In this document: piece after piece, positions 16,338 through 23,663 of the stretch
How the letters are laid out: each line of letters starts with the position of its first letter
Position numbering within the stretch: position 1 is the first letter of the stretch
Assembly: GCF_012911975.1 (NCBI RefSeq)
Contig: NZ_SMDQ01000012.1
Span: 54,817-118,816 of the forward strand
Length of the DNA: 64,000 nt
DNA from: Nodosilinea sp. P-1105
Lineage (GTDB): Bacteria; Cyanobacteriota; Cyanobacteriia; Phormidesmidales; Phormidesmidaceae
Direction: 5' to 3'
Notes under the pieces: generated by a model
Databases searched by the model: none
What the model saw: the letters and a program-made list of their open reading frames with translations, nothing else
Told to the model about the DNA's origin: nothing
Position numbers and translations under genes: made by a program

Positions 16338-18308
16338 ATGACGACGATTCTGGAACAGGGCAATATCTCGATCCATACCGAGAATATTTTTCCGATTATT
16401 AAAAAGGCGCTCTATTCAGAGCACGAAATTTTCTTGCGAGAGTTGGTGTCTAACGCTGTGGATGCCATTAAAAAGCTGTCCATGGTATCCCGTTCTGGGG
16501 AATACTCCGGTGACATCAGCAACCCCGAAATTGAAATTAAGCTAGACAAAGACAAGAAAACCCTCAGCGTCTCCGATACCGGCATCGGCATGACCGCTGA
16601 CGAGGTAAAACAGTACATTAACCAGGTGGCGTTTTCCAGTGCCGAAGAGTTCATCACCAAGTACAAAGATAGCGCCGCTGATGACCCAATCATCGGCCAC
16701 TTTGGCTTGGGCTTCTACTCGTCCTTTATGGTGGCCTCCACCGTTGAAATCGATACCCTTTCCTACCAGGAAGGGGCGGAAGCGGTGCACTGGTCCTGCG
16801 ATGGCACCACCGAATTTAAGCTCAGCCCCTCCGAACGCAGCACCGTGGGCACCACCATCACCTTGCACCTGATGGAAGGGGAAGAAGAGTACCTGGAAAC
16901 TGCCCGCATCAGCCAGTTGATTAAAACCTACTGCGACTTCATGCCAGTGCCGATCAAGCTGGATGGGGAAGTGGTCAACAAGCATGAGGCCCCCTGGAAG
17001 CAGTCCCCCAGCAGCCTCAGCGATGAGGACTACCTGGAGTTCTACCGCTACCTGTATCCCTTCCAGGAAGACCCACTGCTATGGATTCACCTCAATACCG
17101 ACTACCCCTTCGTGGTCAACGGTATCCTCTACTTCCCCAAACTCAAGCCCGACATCGACATCACCAAGAGCAGCATTAAGCTCTACTGCAACCAGGTGTT
17201 TGTCACCGACAACTGCGAAGAGGTGGTGCCCCGCTTCCTGCTACCCCTGCGCGGGGTAATCGACAGTACCGATATTCCCCTGAATGTGAGCCGCAGTTTC
17301 TTGCAGGGCGATCGCACGGTGCGCCGCATCGCCGACTACATCGCCAAGAAAGTGGGCGATAGCCTTAAAGCCCTGTACCGGGATGACCTGCCCAAGTACA
17401 TCGCTAGCTGGCAAGACCTGGGCAACTTTGTCAAGTTTGGCTCCCTCAACGACGACAAGTTCAAAAAGCAGGTGGAAGATATCTTGATCTTCCGCACCAC
17501 CGCCAAGCTGGGTGATGACACCGCTAAGGTGGAGGTGCAAAGCGACGAGGGAGATGCCTGGTCAGACGTGGCTGACACCAAGCCCGCCACCGACGCCAAG
17601 GGCAACTACTACACCACCCTAAAAGAGTATCTGGAGCGCAACAAAGACAAGCACGAAAACCGCGTTTTCTACGCCACCGACGAAGTCTCCCAGGCCACCT
17701 ACCTAGAGCTGTTCAAGGGCCAAGGACTAGAAGTGCTGTTCATGGATTCCTTCATCGACACCCACTTCATTCCCTCCCTGGAGCGCGACTACTCCGATGT
17801 GAAATTCGTCCGGGTCGATGCGGATCTCGACGACACCCTGCTGGATAAAGACAAGCAGAGCGAAATCGTTGACCCGACCACCAATAAAACCCGCGACGAC
17901 GAAATCAAAGAGATGTTTGAAAAGGCGATCAACAAGCCTCGGGTCAACATCAAACCCCAAGCCCTAAAGGGCGAGGGCGCGCCCCCAGCCATGGTGCTGC
18001 TGCCCGAAGACGCCCGCCGCATGCAGGAAACCATGGCGATGATTCAGCAGCAGGAGATGCAGTTCCCCGATGACCATGTGCTGATGGTGAACACGGCCCA
18101 CCCGATGATTCAAAACCTGCTGGGCCTGAGCCAAAGCACCATCATTGGGGTCGATGGTGGCAGTTCCCCCGCCGGTGACCTGGCCACCTTGATCTGCAAC
18201 CAGGTTTATGACACGGCCCTGATGGCCCAAAAGGGCTTTGATGCCGATGGCATGAAGGCATTTGTGGAGCGATCCAATACGCTGTTGACGAAGCTGACGG
18301 AGCGGTAG
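16338..18308 (+). CDS. htpG: Chaperone protein HtpG (Hsp90)
   Basis: 656 residues from ATG 16338 (MTTILEQGNISIHTENIF). This ATP-dependent chaperone protects cyanobacteria under heat, light and oxidative stress. The GHKL ATPase motifs are clear: ELVSNAVDAIKKL (N box), DTGIGM (G1) and GHFGLGFYSSFMV (G2). The middle domain (TDYPFVVNGILYFPKLKPDIDI, LPLRGVIDSTDIPLNVSR) and C-terminal dimerisation domain follow. The frame continues 40 codons upstream of the ATG, but those residues are not HtpG-like. No CIRCE element is visible in the 138 bp behind gcvT. A perfect hairpin follows the stop. Confidence 0.97.
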   Translation: MTTILEQGNISIHTENIFPIIKKALYSEHEIFLRELVSNAVDAIKKLSMVSRSGEYSGDISNPEIEIKLDKDKKTLSVSDTGIGMTADEVKQYINQVAFSSAEEFITKYKDSAADDPIIGHFGLGFYSSFMVASTVEIDTLSYQEGAEAVHWSCDGTTEFKLSPSERSTVGTTITLHLMEGEEEYLETARISQLIKTYCDFMPVPIKLDGEVVNKHEAPWKQSPSSLSDEDYLEFYRYLYPFQEDPLLWIHLNTDYPFVVNGILYFPKLKPDIDITKSSIKLYCNQVFVTDNCEEVVPRFLLPLRGVIDSTDIPLNVSRSFLQGDRTVRRIADYIAKKVGDSLKALYRDDLPKYIASWQDLGNFVKFGSLNDDKFKKQVEDILIFRTTAKLGDDTAKVEVQSDEGDAWSDVADTKPATDAKGNYYTTLKEYLERNKDKHENRVFYATDEVSQATYLELFKGQGLEVLFMDSFIDTHFIPSLERDYSDVKFVRVDADLDDTLLDKDKQSEIVDPTTNKTRDDEIKEMFEKAINKPRVNIKPQALKGEGAPPAMVLLPEDARRMQETMAMIQQQEMQFPDDHVLMVNTAHPMIQNLLGLSQSTIIGVDGGSSPAGDLATLICNQVYDTALMAQKGFDADGMKAFVERSNTLLTKLTER

Positions 18309-18324
18309 AAAACGCCTTCTGTAG

Positions 18325-18361
18325 CAAGATCCCAGGGTTCTTCAAGAACCCTGGGATCTTG
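18325..18361. terminator. 18-bp perfect hairpin after htpG (short form of the dispersed palindrome)
   Basis: CAAGATCCCAGGGTTCTT pairs completely with AAGAACCCTGGGATCTTG across a single C, followed by TTTTG. It sits 16 nt after the htpG stop, so it can serve as an intrinsic terminator. Its right side also supplies the stop codon of the truncated PIN gene read on the minus strand. The arms match the core of the dispersed element at 14821-14886. Confidence 0.75.
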
Positions 18362-18491
18362 GTTTTGCATGAGTGTTGATGTTGCCAATTACCTCAAGAG
18401 CTGACATGCCGTTGAGCTGAATCACCTCATTGGGTGGGCCGCCCCACAGCAGGCCTGAAATCCAGATGTTGACGTCAATCACCGCCTTCAT
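18342..18491 (-). pseudogene. Truncated PIN-domain toxin (COG1569 type)
   Basis: The ATG at 18491 overlaps the antitoxin stop in an ATGA arrangement typical of toxin-antitoxin operons. The product starts MKAVIDVNIWISGLLWGGPP, the first strand of a PIN nuclease of the putative-toxin COG1569 type, with the metal-binding aspartate in VIDVN. Resemblance to the family ends after about 25-30 residues, and the frame stops after 49 residues inside the palindrome at 18325-18361. The remaining roughly 90-100 residues, including the other acidic residues, are missing, so no activity is expected. Confidence 0.75.
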
Positions 18492-18730
18492 GGATTCGAC
18501 CAGAGAGCCTGCCGCACCTGACGGACTTCTTCGCTGATTTCTTCTAAACTTAGCTGTTCTGGGTCTGGCGGCAAGGCAGACAACTCATCAAAAAACTGAT
18601 CTAAGGCTGACGAAGATAGGTGCTCTTTGCCCTGCTGAATTCTTTGTCCTAGTAATGTCTGCTCTTCTTCGCTCAGAGCTAAGATGACCTGAGCAAGGCT
18701 ATCAATCAGTTTCAGATTTATGGTGGCCAT
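18488..18730 (-). CDS. Antitoxin of a decayed PIN toxin-antitoxin pair
   Basis: 80 residues, acidic, helix-rich (MATINLKLIDSLAQVIL, LSEEEQTLLGQRIQ, LSLEEISEEVRQVRQ). The pattern of an N-terminal hydrophobic helix and an acidic C-terminal helix fits cyanobacterial antitoxins that precede COG1569 PIN toxins; no formal family name is given. Its stop overlaps the start of the truncated toxin. With the toxin broken, it may persist as a solo or cross-acting antitoxin. Confidence 0.7.
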   Translation of the reverse strand: MATINLKLIDSLAQVILALSEEEQTLLGQRIQQGKEHLSSSALDQFFDELSALPPDPEQLSLEEISEEVRQVRQALWSNP

Positions 18731-18764
18731 GGGCAGGCATCAGATTTTGGGGTTAGTTTCTATA

Positions 18765-18806
18765 CTAAGGGTTACTGCCATGGAGTTGACGGAGATAAGC
18801 TGTCAT
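18765..18806 (-). pseudogene. Thirteen-codon remnant of a PIN (VapC-like) toxin start
   Basis: ATG at 18806 overlaps the stop of the antitoxin at 18803 (ATGA). The first codons read MTAYL, matching the usual VapC start MTxYLLDVNVL, then degenerate and stop at 18765. The rest of the toxin has been lost. The assignment rests on five residues plus the overlap geometry, so it is tentative. Confidence 0.4.
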
Positions 18807-19030
18807 GGAGTTTCGTCGCGTAACGAGTTTACAACCTCTAAAGTCGCAACCCTTGAACCAGGTTGAACCGAAAACAGAGGAATGCCGTTGCGGGTAGCGG
18901 ACGACTGGCGCTGGGTAAGGGCTTGGCGAACGAGTTCAGATAGCACTCTGCCAATGGGAAGCCCTTGCTGCTTAGCTAGTTCTTGTATGACGTTCAATAC
19001 GTCGTCTTCCAGATCAAGGGTTTTTTGCAT
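18803..19030 (-). CDS. Ribbon-helix-helix type antitoxin (VapB-like), orphan
   Basis: 75 residues. The N-terminal MQKTLDLEDDVLNVIQELA is a ribbon-helix-helix strand plus helix, and GLPIGRVLSELVRQAL is the second helix, as in CopG/VapB-like antitoxins. The C-terminus FSVQPGSRVATLEVVNSLRDE resembles the toxin-neutralising tail of antitoxins paired with PIN toxins. Only a 13-codon toxin fragment follows. Confidence 0.75.
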   Translation of the reverse strand: MQKTLDLEDDVLNVIQELAKQQGLPIGRVLSELVRQALTQRQSSATRNGIPLFSVQPGSRVATLEVVNSLRDETP

Positions 19031-19095
19031 GTTGCTACCTTGTTGGAGCTATAGCGGCTAAGTCTTAATTTTAGGGCTTAGCAAGAATTATGGGC

Positions 19096-19128
19096 AGATC
19101 CCTCGGTTCTTCAAGAACCGAGGGATCT
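19096..19128. repeat. Short palindrome, compensatory variant of the dispersed family
   Basis: AGATCCCTCGGTTCTT (19096-19111) pairs perfectly with AAGAACCGAGGGATCT (19113-19128) across one C. Relative to 18325-18361, the left arm has AG to TC and the right arm has the matching CT to GA, so pairing is kept. It lies between two minus-strand stops and starts and may terminate the gene at 19144. Confidence 0.75.
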
Positions 19129-19143
19129 TTGTGCCACTGCCCG

Positions 19144-19449
19144 CTAAACCTGCTCGAACAGGGGCATGCGTTTGGTCAGTATGCGCATGACTTCGTTGGG
19201 GTTGACGGTAGGCAATGGCCGTGACCATTCTTCGGGGCGGGCGTAGCCTAGGCGATATAGGGTGATTACGCAGCCGTTGACGGCGGGGGGAGAGCCGATC
19301 GCCAGCAGCCGCAATATTTCGGGGGAGGGGTGGTCTCTCAGGTCGATCAGGGGTGGCTGTGGTGCAGGATCGGACAAAAATACAACTGGCTCTGGGGTGA
19401 TCAGGCGATCGCAGTGTCTTGTCTCTGTCATCATAGTTTTTAGCTCCAT
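19144..19449 (-). CDS. Conserved hypothetical protein
   Basis: 101 residues (or 96/95 from inner ATGs at 19434/19431). The C-terminal half, with PEILRLLAIGSPPAVNGCVITLYRLGYARPEEWSRPLP and NPNEVMRILTKR, resembles a small cyanobacterial family I have seen but cannot name. No enzymatic motif is visible. A 165-codon frame overlapping on the same strand is a low-complexity shadow. A HIP1 site lies near 19405. Confidence 0.65.
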   Translation of the reverse strand: MELKTMMTETRHCDRLITPEPVVFLSDPAPQPPLIDLRDHPSPEILRLLAIGSPPAVNGCVITLYRLGYARPEEWSRPLPTVNPNEVMRILTKRMPLFEQV

Positions 19450-19659
19450 AGTGAGTCGCCCAGTCCTGAAGTTTTCGAGGTTGAAGGACTGGGCTTTGAG
19501 TTTTGTGTGTGGTGCAAGGGTGATCGCATTTCAGGGTGATCGTCATGGAGTGCGAGCACCCACGAGATAAATATACTCTTGTCACAGGAGCAGTACTTTC
19601 ATGGGATGGGTATAGTCACACCATGGCTACATTCGCCACCGCTCAAGGTTGTAGGAGCG

Positions 19660-19768
19660 CCTATAGCGGTTCTTGAACGCATAAGGTACACCTCGACTGA
19701 GAAAAGATTTGGAACGCATAGACCTGGACAACTGGCTTGTACTTTATCCAAGTGAGAACCGCTATAGG
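19660..19768. mobile_element. 109-bp MITE-like element with 14-bp terminal inverted repeats
   Basis: CCTATAGCGGTTCT (19660-19673) and AGAACCGCTATAGG (19755-19768) are perfect inverted repeats bounding a non-coding 109-bp segment. TATAGCGGTTCT ends are common on small non-autonomous elements in cyanobacteria. A solitary end, TATAGCGGTTCT, is at 21330-21341, so the HEPN gene lies between a complete copy and a half site. No obvious target duplication is seen. Confidence 0.65.
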
Positions 19769-19886
19769 TTTACATAGCTTTTTGAAAGCCAGCATTTAAG
19801 ATTATTCTATCTTCTAAAACTTGTGATCAGTATCACCACTTACACGCTTGAAAAATACTAAAATACCCATAAAAATACAGTAATAA

Positions 19887-19924
19887 ATGGGTTCTGGATT
19901 ACATTATCGCAATCCAGAACCCAT
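19887..19924. promoter_or_regulatory. 14-bp perfect inverted repeat before the HEPN gene
   Basis: ATGGGTTCTGGATT (19887-19900) and AATCCAGAACCCAT (19911-19924) are perfect inverted repeats separated by 10 nt. It lies 22 nt upstream of the likely start at 19947 in AT-rich DNA, so it could be an operator or a 5'-leader hairpin. The first in-frame ATG of the longer frame is part of this hairpin. Confidence 0.5.
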
Positions 19925-19946
19925 TCGACGTTTAAGAACTAGAGAA

Positions 19947-21248
19947 ATGAAACTAGCAAAGAATAAGTCTCTGATCAGGAAAATAAATGAAATATTCGAT
20001 TTCTCTGAAACAGAAGAAGATTGCTTTATTAATCTTGAAGCGTTTCTTTGGAAAGAGAATAGTAGCTTTAATGAATTTACTAAATCTCTCTTGGAAGAAA
20101 ATTCCAAGGCCAATTTCGACTCTGATGATATATTTACTGCGCTTTCGTCTTCTTTAGAAGTGTTTTTTTCTGAGAAAAAATCAAATACTGAAGAGTTTCT
20201 TGAAATTCTCGAAGACGTTATCTTAGGATATCCTATAGAATGGGTGGCGATCTTTCCACTAAACTACAATACTATTCTTCAAGAGCCTAGTCATTCACCA
20301 TTAAAGAGAGTTTCTCCCATCGGCTCTTTTACTCTTTCTCCATATAGAAAAAACGCAAAGTATTTCAAGGGCTTTTATGAGAGAAAGTATAATCTTAGAG
20401 GTTTAGGTTCAGAGGAGCTGAATCACCAAAATAGGACGACAAAAGAACTGCTTTTTAATGCACCAATTCTAAGCTTTGAAGTCAATGGTTCCGAACAAGT
20501 GGCAAGGCGTAGGGCCATGGAATACTACGATTTCTTTTCTTGGGTTCAAAATCTATTTATTGCCCTAATTGAAAAACGTTTTGCGGTTATCAACGAATCA
20601 CAAAATATATGTTTACACTTTTTTCTTATGAATGAAGGAAACAGGAAAATTCTTAGATTTCCAGTTCGTTCAAGTCTCTCTCTTAAGGGTGAAAACAGAA
20701 TACTTGGAGAACTAAACGATGATCTGCTTAGACAGATTAAATCATCTGATTTCAAGGAGATTTCTAATTTAATATTTTTGGAAGATAAATTCAAAAGTGG
20801 AAAGAAAAAGGGCGAATTTGAGGTTAGCTTCTTTGGCAGAATATTCAACTCTCTGAAATTTTTTAGCAAAGGATTTTCAAGCGATGACAATGTTGCGCGA
20901 TTTCTTTTTTACATGATTTCTGTTGAAGCTTTATTTTCGAAGGACAAATATACTCCTTTGAGAGTCACACTTGCTGACTGTATATCCCTCCTGCATCCTG
21001 TCCCTTCTGAGAGAGTTGATATCCACAAAAAAGTAAGAAATTTTTATGATCTCAGAAGTGCAATAGTTCATAGCGGAGAACACAAGGTTTTTAGCGAAGA
21101 TGTTGCTAGTGCTGAAGAATTGTTTTCAAAGTCTATCTATAGGTGCATTAAATTGTATATAAAAATAAAGTCGACCAATAAGGATAGTCAAGGAATAGAA
21201 AATCTCTTTTTTGACCATCTCTTGAACCTTAAGTTGACTGGCCTATAA
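19947..21248 (+). CDS. AT-rich HEPN-domain protein (Apea-like)
   Basis: 433 residues from ATG 19947; a 20-codon upstream extension would start inside an inverted repeat. The C-terminal 130 residues form a HEPN-like helical domain with the RNase motif Rx4H: R370 and H375 in FYDLRSAIVHSG. Preceding helices (VARFLFYMISVEALFSKDKYTPLRVTLADCISLL) fit the Apea-like HEPN family, where such proteins are counted with phage-defence genes. Residues 1-330 have no recognised domain. The gene is visibly far richer in A+T (long AAA and TTT runs, AT-ending codons) than its neighbours, suggesting recent transfer. It stands alone, so a single-gene defence or toxin role is possible but inferred. Confidence 0.8.
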   Translation: MKLAKNKSLIRKINEIFDFSETEEDCFINLEAFLWKENSSFNEFTKSLLEENSKANFDSDDIFTALSSSLEVFFSEKKSNTEEFLEILEDVILGYPIEWVAIFPLNYNTILQEPSHSPLKRVSPIGSFTLSPYRKNAKYFKGFYERKYNLRGLGSEELNHQNRTTKELLFNAPILSFEVNGSEQVARRRAMEYYDFFSWVQNLFIALIEKRFAVINESQNICLHFFLMNEGNRKILRFPVRSSLSLKGENRILGELNDDLLRQIKSSDFKEISNLIFLEDKFKSGKKKGEFEVSFFGRIFNSLKFFSKGFSSDDNVARFLFYMISVEALFSKDKYTPLRVTLADCISLLHPVPSERVDIHKKVRNFYDLRSAIVHSGEHKVFSEDVASAEELFSKSIYRCIKLYIKIKSTNKDSQGIENLFFDHLLNLKLTGL

Positions 21249-21515
21249 GATGTCAGTTAACTGAACTTGGCCTTGATCAGTTACTGATACTTTTTTGTAT
21301 AAGATTTTGTTTGATTCCTGTCCAGATAATATAGCGGTTCTCGTTGTTTGTTAGGTGCGTACAGTATCTCATCGTCTGCTCAACCTCGGCTATTTTACGC
21401 AATGAGAGTTGCCCGTCGGCCTCAGTAGGAAAGCAATTTGCATAGAGCGATCGCATTTAAAAACAATGCTCAGAGGTGGGCGTCTCCGTCGGTTTCTGTA
21501 ACCTTCAAAACAACA

Positions 21516-22001
21516 TTACTCACCTGCATTATCCAAAACGAGTCGATATAATCCAGAGCTAAGTCGAAAACCTGCTTTTTGAATTAAATCTTCTATCAGA
21601 GGTTGAACAGATAAAAATAAGCCGCGCTGCTTGGCAATCAACAACGCCCCTAAGATTCCAGTAATTCTTATCCCCAGTGACTCTGCAAGGGCACGCCCTG
21701 ATGCTTCATCAATCAGCAACCGCTCTGCTGAAAGTTCTAAGGCGAGAGCGATCGCTTCTGCTTCACCCGCATCAACTACCTGTCTGAGACTGGCCACTTG
21801 AATGCGATCGCTCACTTGTCGCACCTTGATCCAATCAAACATTTGAACTTCTGCTGTTCCTGGCACAGGCCGATCTAAAACTGTAAGCTCATCGTAAACA
21901 GCCTGAGGAATCAAAATTGTGCCGTAAATCTCATGGAGTAGGTGAAGTTGGTCAATAGCTGCCAGGTTGGTAATGGGTGAGGTATTGCTAACAACGGTCA
22001 C
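21516..22001 (-). CDS. DUF3368 PIN-like toxin
   Basis: 161 residues. PIN acidic residues are visible in MTVVSNTSPITNLAAID (D/N first position), the central VVDAGEAEAIALALE glutamates and LLIDEASGRALAESLG (third aspartate), which is the DUF3368 pattern. These proteins are presumed ribonuclease toxins paired with UPF0175 antitoxins. The ATG at 22001 overlaps the antitoxin stop (ATGA). All expected segments are present, including the C-terminal LIEDLIQKAGFRLSSGLY. Confidence 0.9.
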   Translation of the reverse strand: MTVVSNTSPITNLAAIDQLHLLHEIYGTILIPQAVYDELTVLDRPVPGTAEVQMFDWIKVRQVSDRIQVASLRQVVDAGEAEAIALALELSAERLLIDEASGRALAESLGIRITGILGALLIAKQRGLFLSVQPLIEDLIQKAGFRLSSGLYRLVLDNAGE

Positions 22002-22243
22002 AAATCACCCCAAGCTTGTAGATTCTCAACTTCTGCCTGAAAGCCAGCTTCGTCGTCGTAAACTACAATTCCCCGATCAGCTAGCTCTCGCTGAAACTCA
22101 ATTAGCGGCATTTCTGCCAGTTCTCTGGCTTTGCTAAGCCCCAGCTTCTGCTGCTGAAACAGCAAAATAGCAATTTCTCGCTTTAGCTCAACCTCAGAAA
22201 TCTGAGCCGCCTGCAAAATATCATCAGAGATTAAGACACTCAT
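21998..22243 (-). CDS. UPF0175 family antitoxin
   Basis: 81 residues from ATG 22243 (MSVLISDDILQAAQ); the frame continues 25 codons upstream, but those residues are not UPF0175-like. Helix-turn-helix features are KREIAILLFQQQKLGLSKARELAEM, ending in the toxin-binding DRGIVVYDDEAGF segment. It overlaps the DUF3368 toxin by 4 nt and presumably autoregulates the operon. Confidence 0.88.
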   Translation of the reverse strand: MSVLISDDILQAAQISEVELKREIAILLFQQQKLGLSKARELAEMPLIEFQRELADRGIVVYDDEAGFQAEVENLQAWGDL

Positions 22244-22323
22244 ACCTGGCCTATCGCGCCTTAGAAAGCTTGCCATCATTATAGTGAGTCTATAGAGTCG
22301 CGACGGTATGCGGCCCATTACTC

Positions 22324-22440
22324 ATGACACCGTTGCTTCAGGGGGGTATCGTTCAGCCTCAGCCGTGGGGTGAGAGAACAAACATCAATGTTGCCACCAA
22401 GCCAAATTTACTATTGCGGCTCTGCGGTGGGCCATGGTGT
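22324..22440 (+). repeat. Diverged repeat, copy 1, upstream of a toxin-antitoxin operon
   Basis: About 110 bp match 24475-24590 at roughly 75 percent. In both copies the plus-strand frame stays open, and 20 of 36 predicted residues agree (for example LLQ, QxWGxR, VATxP, LRLCG). It may be a relic of a duplicated coding fragment. Both copies lie just upstream of a minus-strand toxin-antitoxin operon. Confidence 0.55.
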
Positions 22441-22520
22441 TCCTGTGCAGCCGTTAAAGTTACGAGTGCAACTCCGGCACCGGTAGTACTGCACAGTCCG
22501 GTTATTGTGCAGACAAGGTT

Positions 22521-23072
22521 TTACTTTTTCCCTCCAAAAATTTTATAAATTCCATAGCCAATAGCACCTGCTGCCGCAACTGGAGCCAAGGCAACTACTG
22601 CTGTACCAGCAATAGCACCACCACCTACTACACCACCAATACCGGCCAGTGTGCTCATAATTGCAGCGCCTGAAGCGCCGCCTGCAACGGTGGCCGCACC
22701 TGCTCCAGCTACACCAGCTGCGGCCCCAAGCCCTGTCGCTTTGCGAGCTATCGAACGTGCATCTCGTTCCTGATTGTCCAAACCGGGCTCATCTTTGAAG
22801 AGGGTGTTGTTGATGATCTTTGCCCCTGTATACGCCGGGCCTGCAGCTAAAACAGCTGGGCCTGCGGCCATACCACCGCCAACCACACCACCCGCTGCTG
22901 CCAACCCAGAAGTGATCCCAGCTCCCGAAGTTGCTGCTACAGATAAACCTGTTGCTGCACTCACGGCAGCGCCAGCCGCTGCCCCAGTGTTGATAACGGC
23001 CTCAGCCGTTTTCAAGTTCGATCGCACTTCATTGACCTGACCAGCTGCCTTAGCAACTCCCTTCATATCCAT
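22521..23072 (-). CDS. Glycine/alanine-rich, glycine-zipper-like hydrophobic protein
   Basis: 183 residues dominated by Gly, Ala and Val. Two hydrophobic blocks (about 30-85 and 110-180) carry GxxxG-type repeats such as GGVVGGGMAAG and GIGGVVGGGAIAG; a polar segment, NNTLFKDEPGLDNQERDARSIARK, lies between them; the C-terminus is YGIYKIFGGKK. Pattern and length suggest a membrane-inserting or pore-forming helical hairpin protein, but no family is recognised and no enzymatic residues are present. It has no adjacent partner. The opposite strand is also open because of the composition. Confidence 0.65.
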   Translation of the reverse strand: MDMKGVAKAAGQVNEVRSNLKTAEAVINTGAAAGAAVSAATGLSVAATSGAGITSGLAAAGGVVGGGMAAGPAVLAAGPAYTGAKIINNTLFKDEPGLDNQERDARSIARKATGLGAAAGVAGAGAATVAGGASGAAIMSTLAGIGGVVGGGAIAGTAVVALAPVAAAGAIGYGIYKIFGGKK

Positions 23073-23274
23073 GTGGCGGTTTCTCCAGAAACGAGAATCA
23101 AAAGAACTGAAGCATAAGAAGTGAAGCTAGTATTCAACCGCTCACCTCTGAGATTTGATACCTTGGCAAACCTTTACTACCTAGATACCTTTAGGTAAAG
23201 ATTTGGAAAAAAAGGGTAGCCAATGTATGTTGCGTGAAATGCAGGGTCATCTAACACGAGTCGGCAATCTAAAT

Positions 23275-23309
23275 CTTGTTGGGTTCTGCTGACGCGCCAC
23301 CCAACCTAC
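23275..23309 (-). repeat. 35-bp dispersed repeat, inverted copy of 11680-11714
   Basis: On the minus strand this reads TAGGTTGGGTGGCGCG followed by CAGCAGAACCCAACAAG, matching 33 of 35 bases at 11680-11714. It lies in the otherwise featureless gap 23073-23403, which also contains the imperfect hairpin TACCTAGATACCTTTAGGTA near 23178. Confidence 0.6.
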
Positions 23310-23403
23310 ACTTGATTGGTGAATTCCAAGCAGTCTACATGCTGTTGACAACTGCGGTAAATTTCCACCACCAGACCTCAGATACTGTGTTGGCCTTGGG
23401 CCG

Positions 23404-23577
23404 TCAAGGGGTTGCTGAGGCCAATTTAGGGGGCAGCAGTTTCGTTGGGTCATACTGTTGGCCGGAGGCTAACACGCCGTAGACAATGCGAATGAGCTTG
23501 TGCATGGCGGCTCCGACAATGGCCATTTTGGTCTTGCCCGCCGCCACCAGCCGCTCACGCCAGGATTGCAGCATTAG
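23404..23577 (-). pseudogene. IS110-family transposase, C-terminal remnant
   Basis: 58 codons ending in TGA at 23404 encode LMLQSWRERLVAGKTKMAIVG, then AAMHKLIRIVYGVLASGQQYDP. The KxKMAIxGAAMxKLxxxxYGVLxSGxxxDP pattern is the C-terminus of IS110-type (DEDD) transposases. The rest of the gene is absent; palindromic repeats abut the 5' side. Confidence 0.75.
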
Positions 23578-23581
23578 CCGC

Positions 23582-23654
23582 AGGTTGGGTTAGTGATAGC
23601 GTAACCCAACGAAACTATTGCTGGCGTTGGGTTTCGTGACCTCAACCCAACCTA
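23582..23654. repeat. GGTTGGGTT / AACCCAACC inverted repeat cluster
   Basis: AGGTTGGGTT (23582-23591) pairs with AACCCAACCT (23644-23653), and an inner TAACCCAACGAAA / GCGTTGGGTTTCG pair is nested inside. This is the common cyanobacterial TAGGTTGGGTT palindrome, sitting where the IS110 remnant is broken. Confidence 0.6.
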
Positions 23655-23663
23655 AATGGCTGA

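Noticed and set aside
19088..19585. 165-codon minus-strand frame overlapping the 19144 gene
   Set aside because: Its composition (Pro, Arg, His-rich) is that of a shadow frame, and the 101-codon frame has a protein-like pattern.
22324..22548. 74-codon plus-strand gene
   Set aside because: Similarity to 24475-24590 covers only half of it, the rest is low quality, and no ribosome site is visible; treated as a repeat.
22774..23040. 88-codon plus-strand Ala/Pro-rich gene
   Set aside because: Mirror frame of the glycine-zipper protein on the minus strand; open only because of GCX codon bias.
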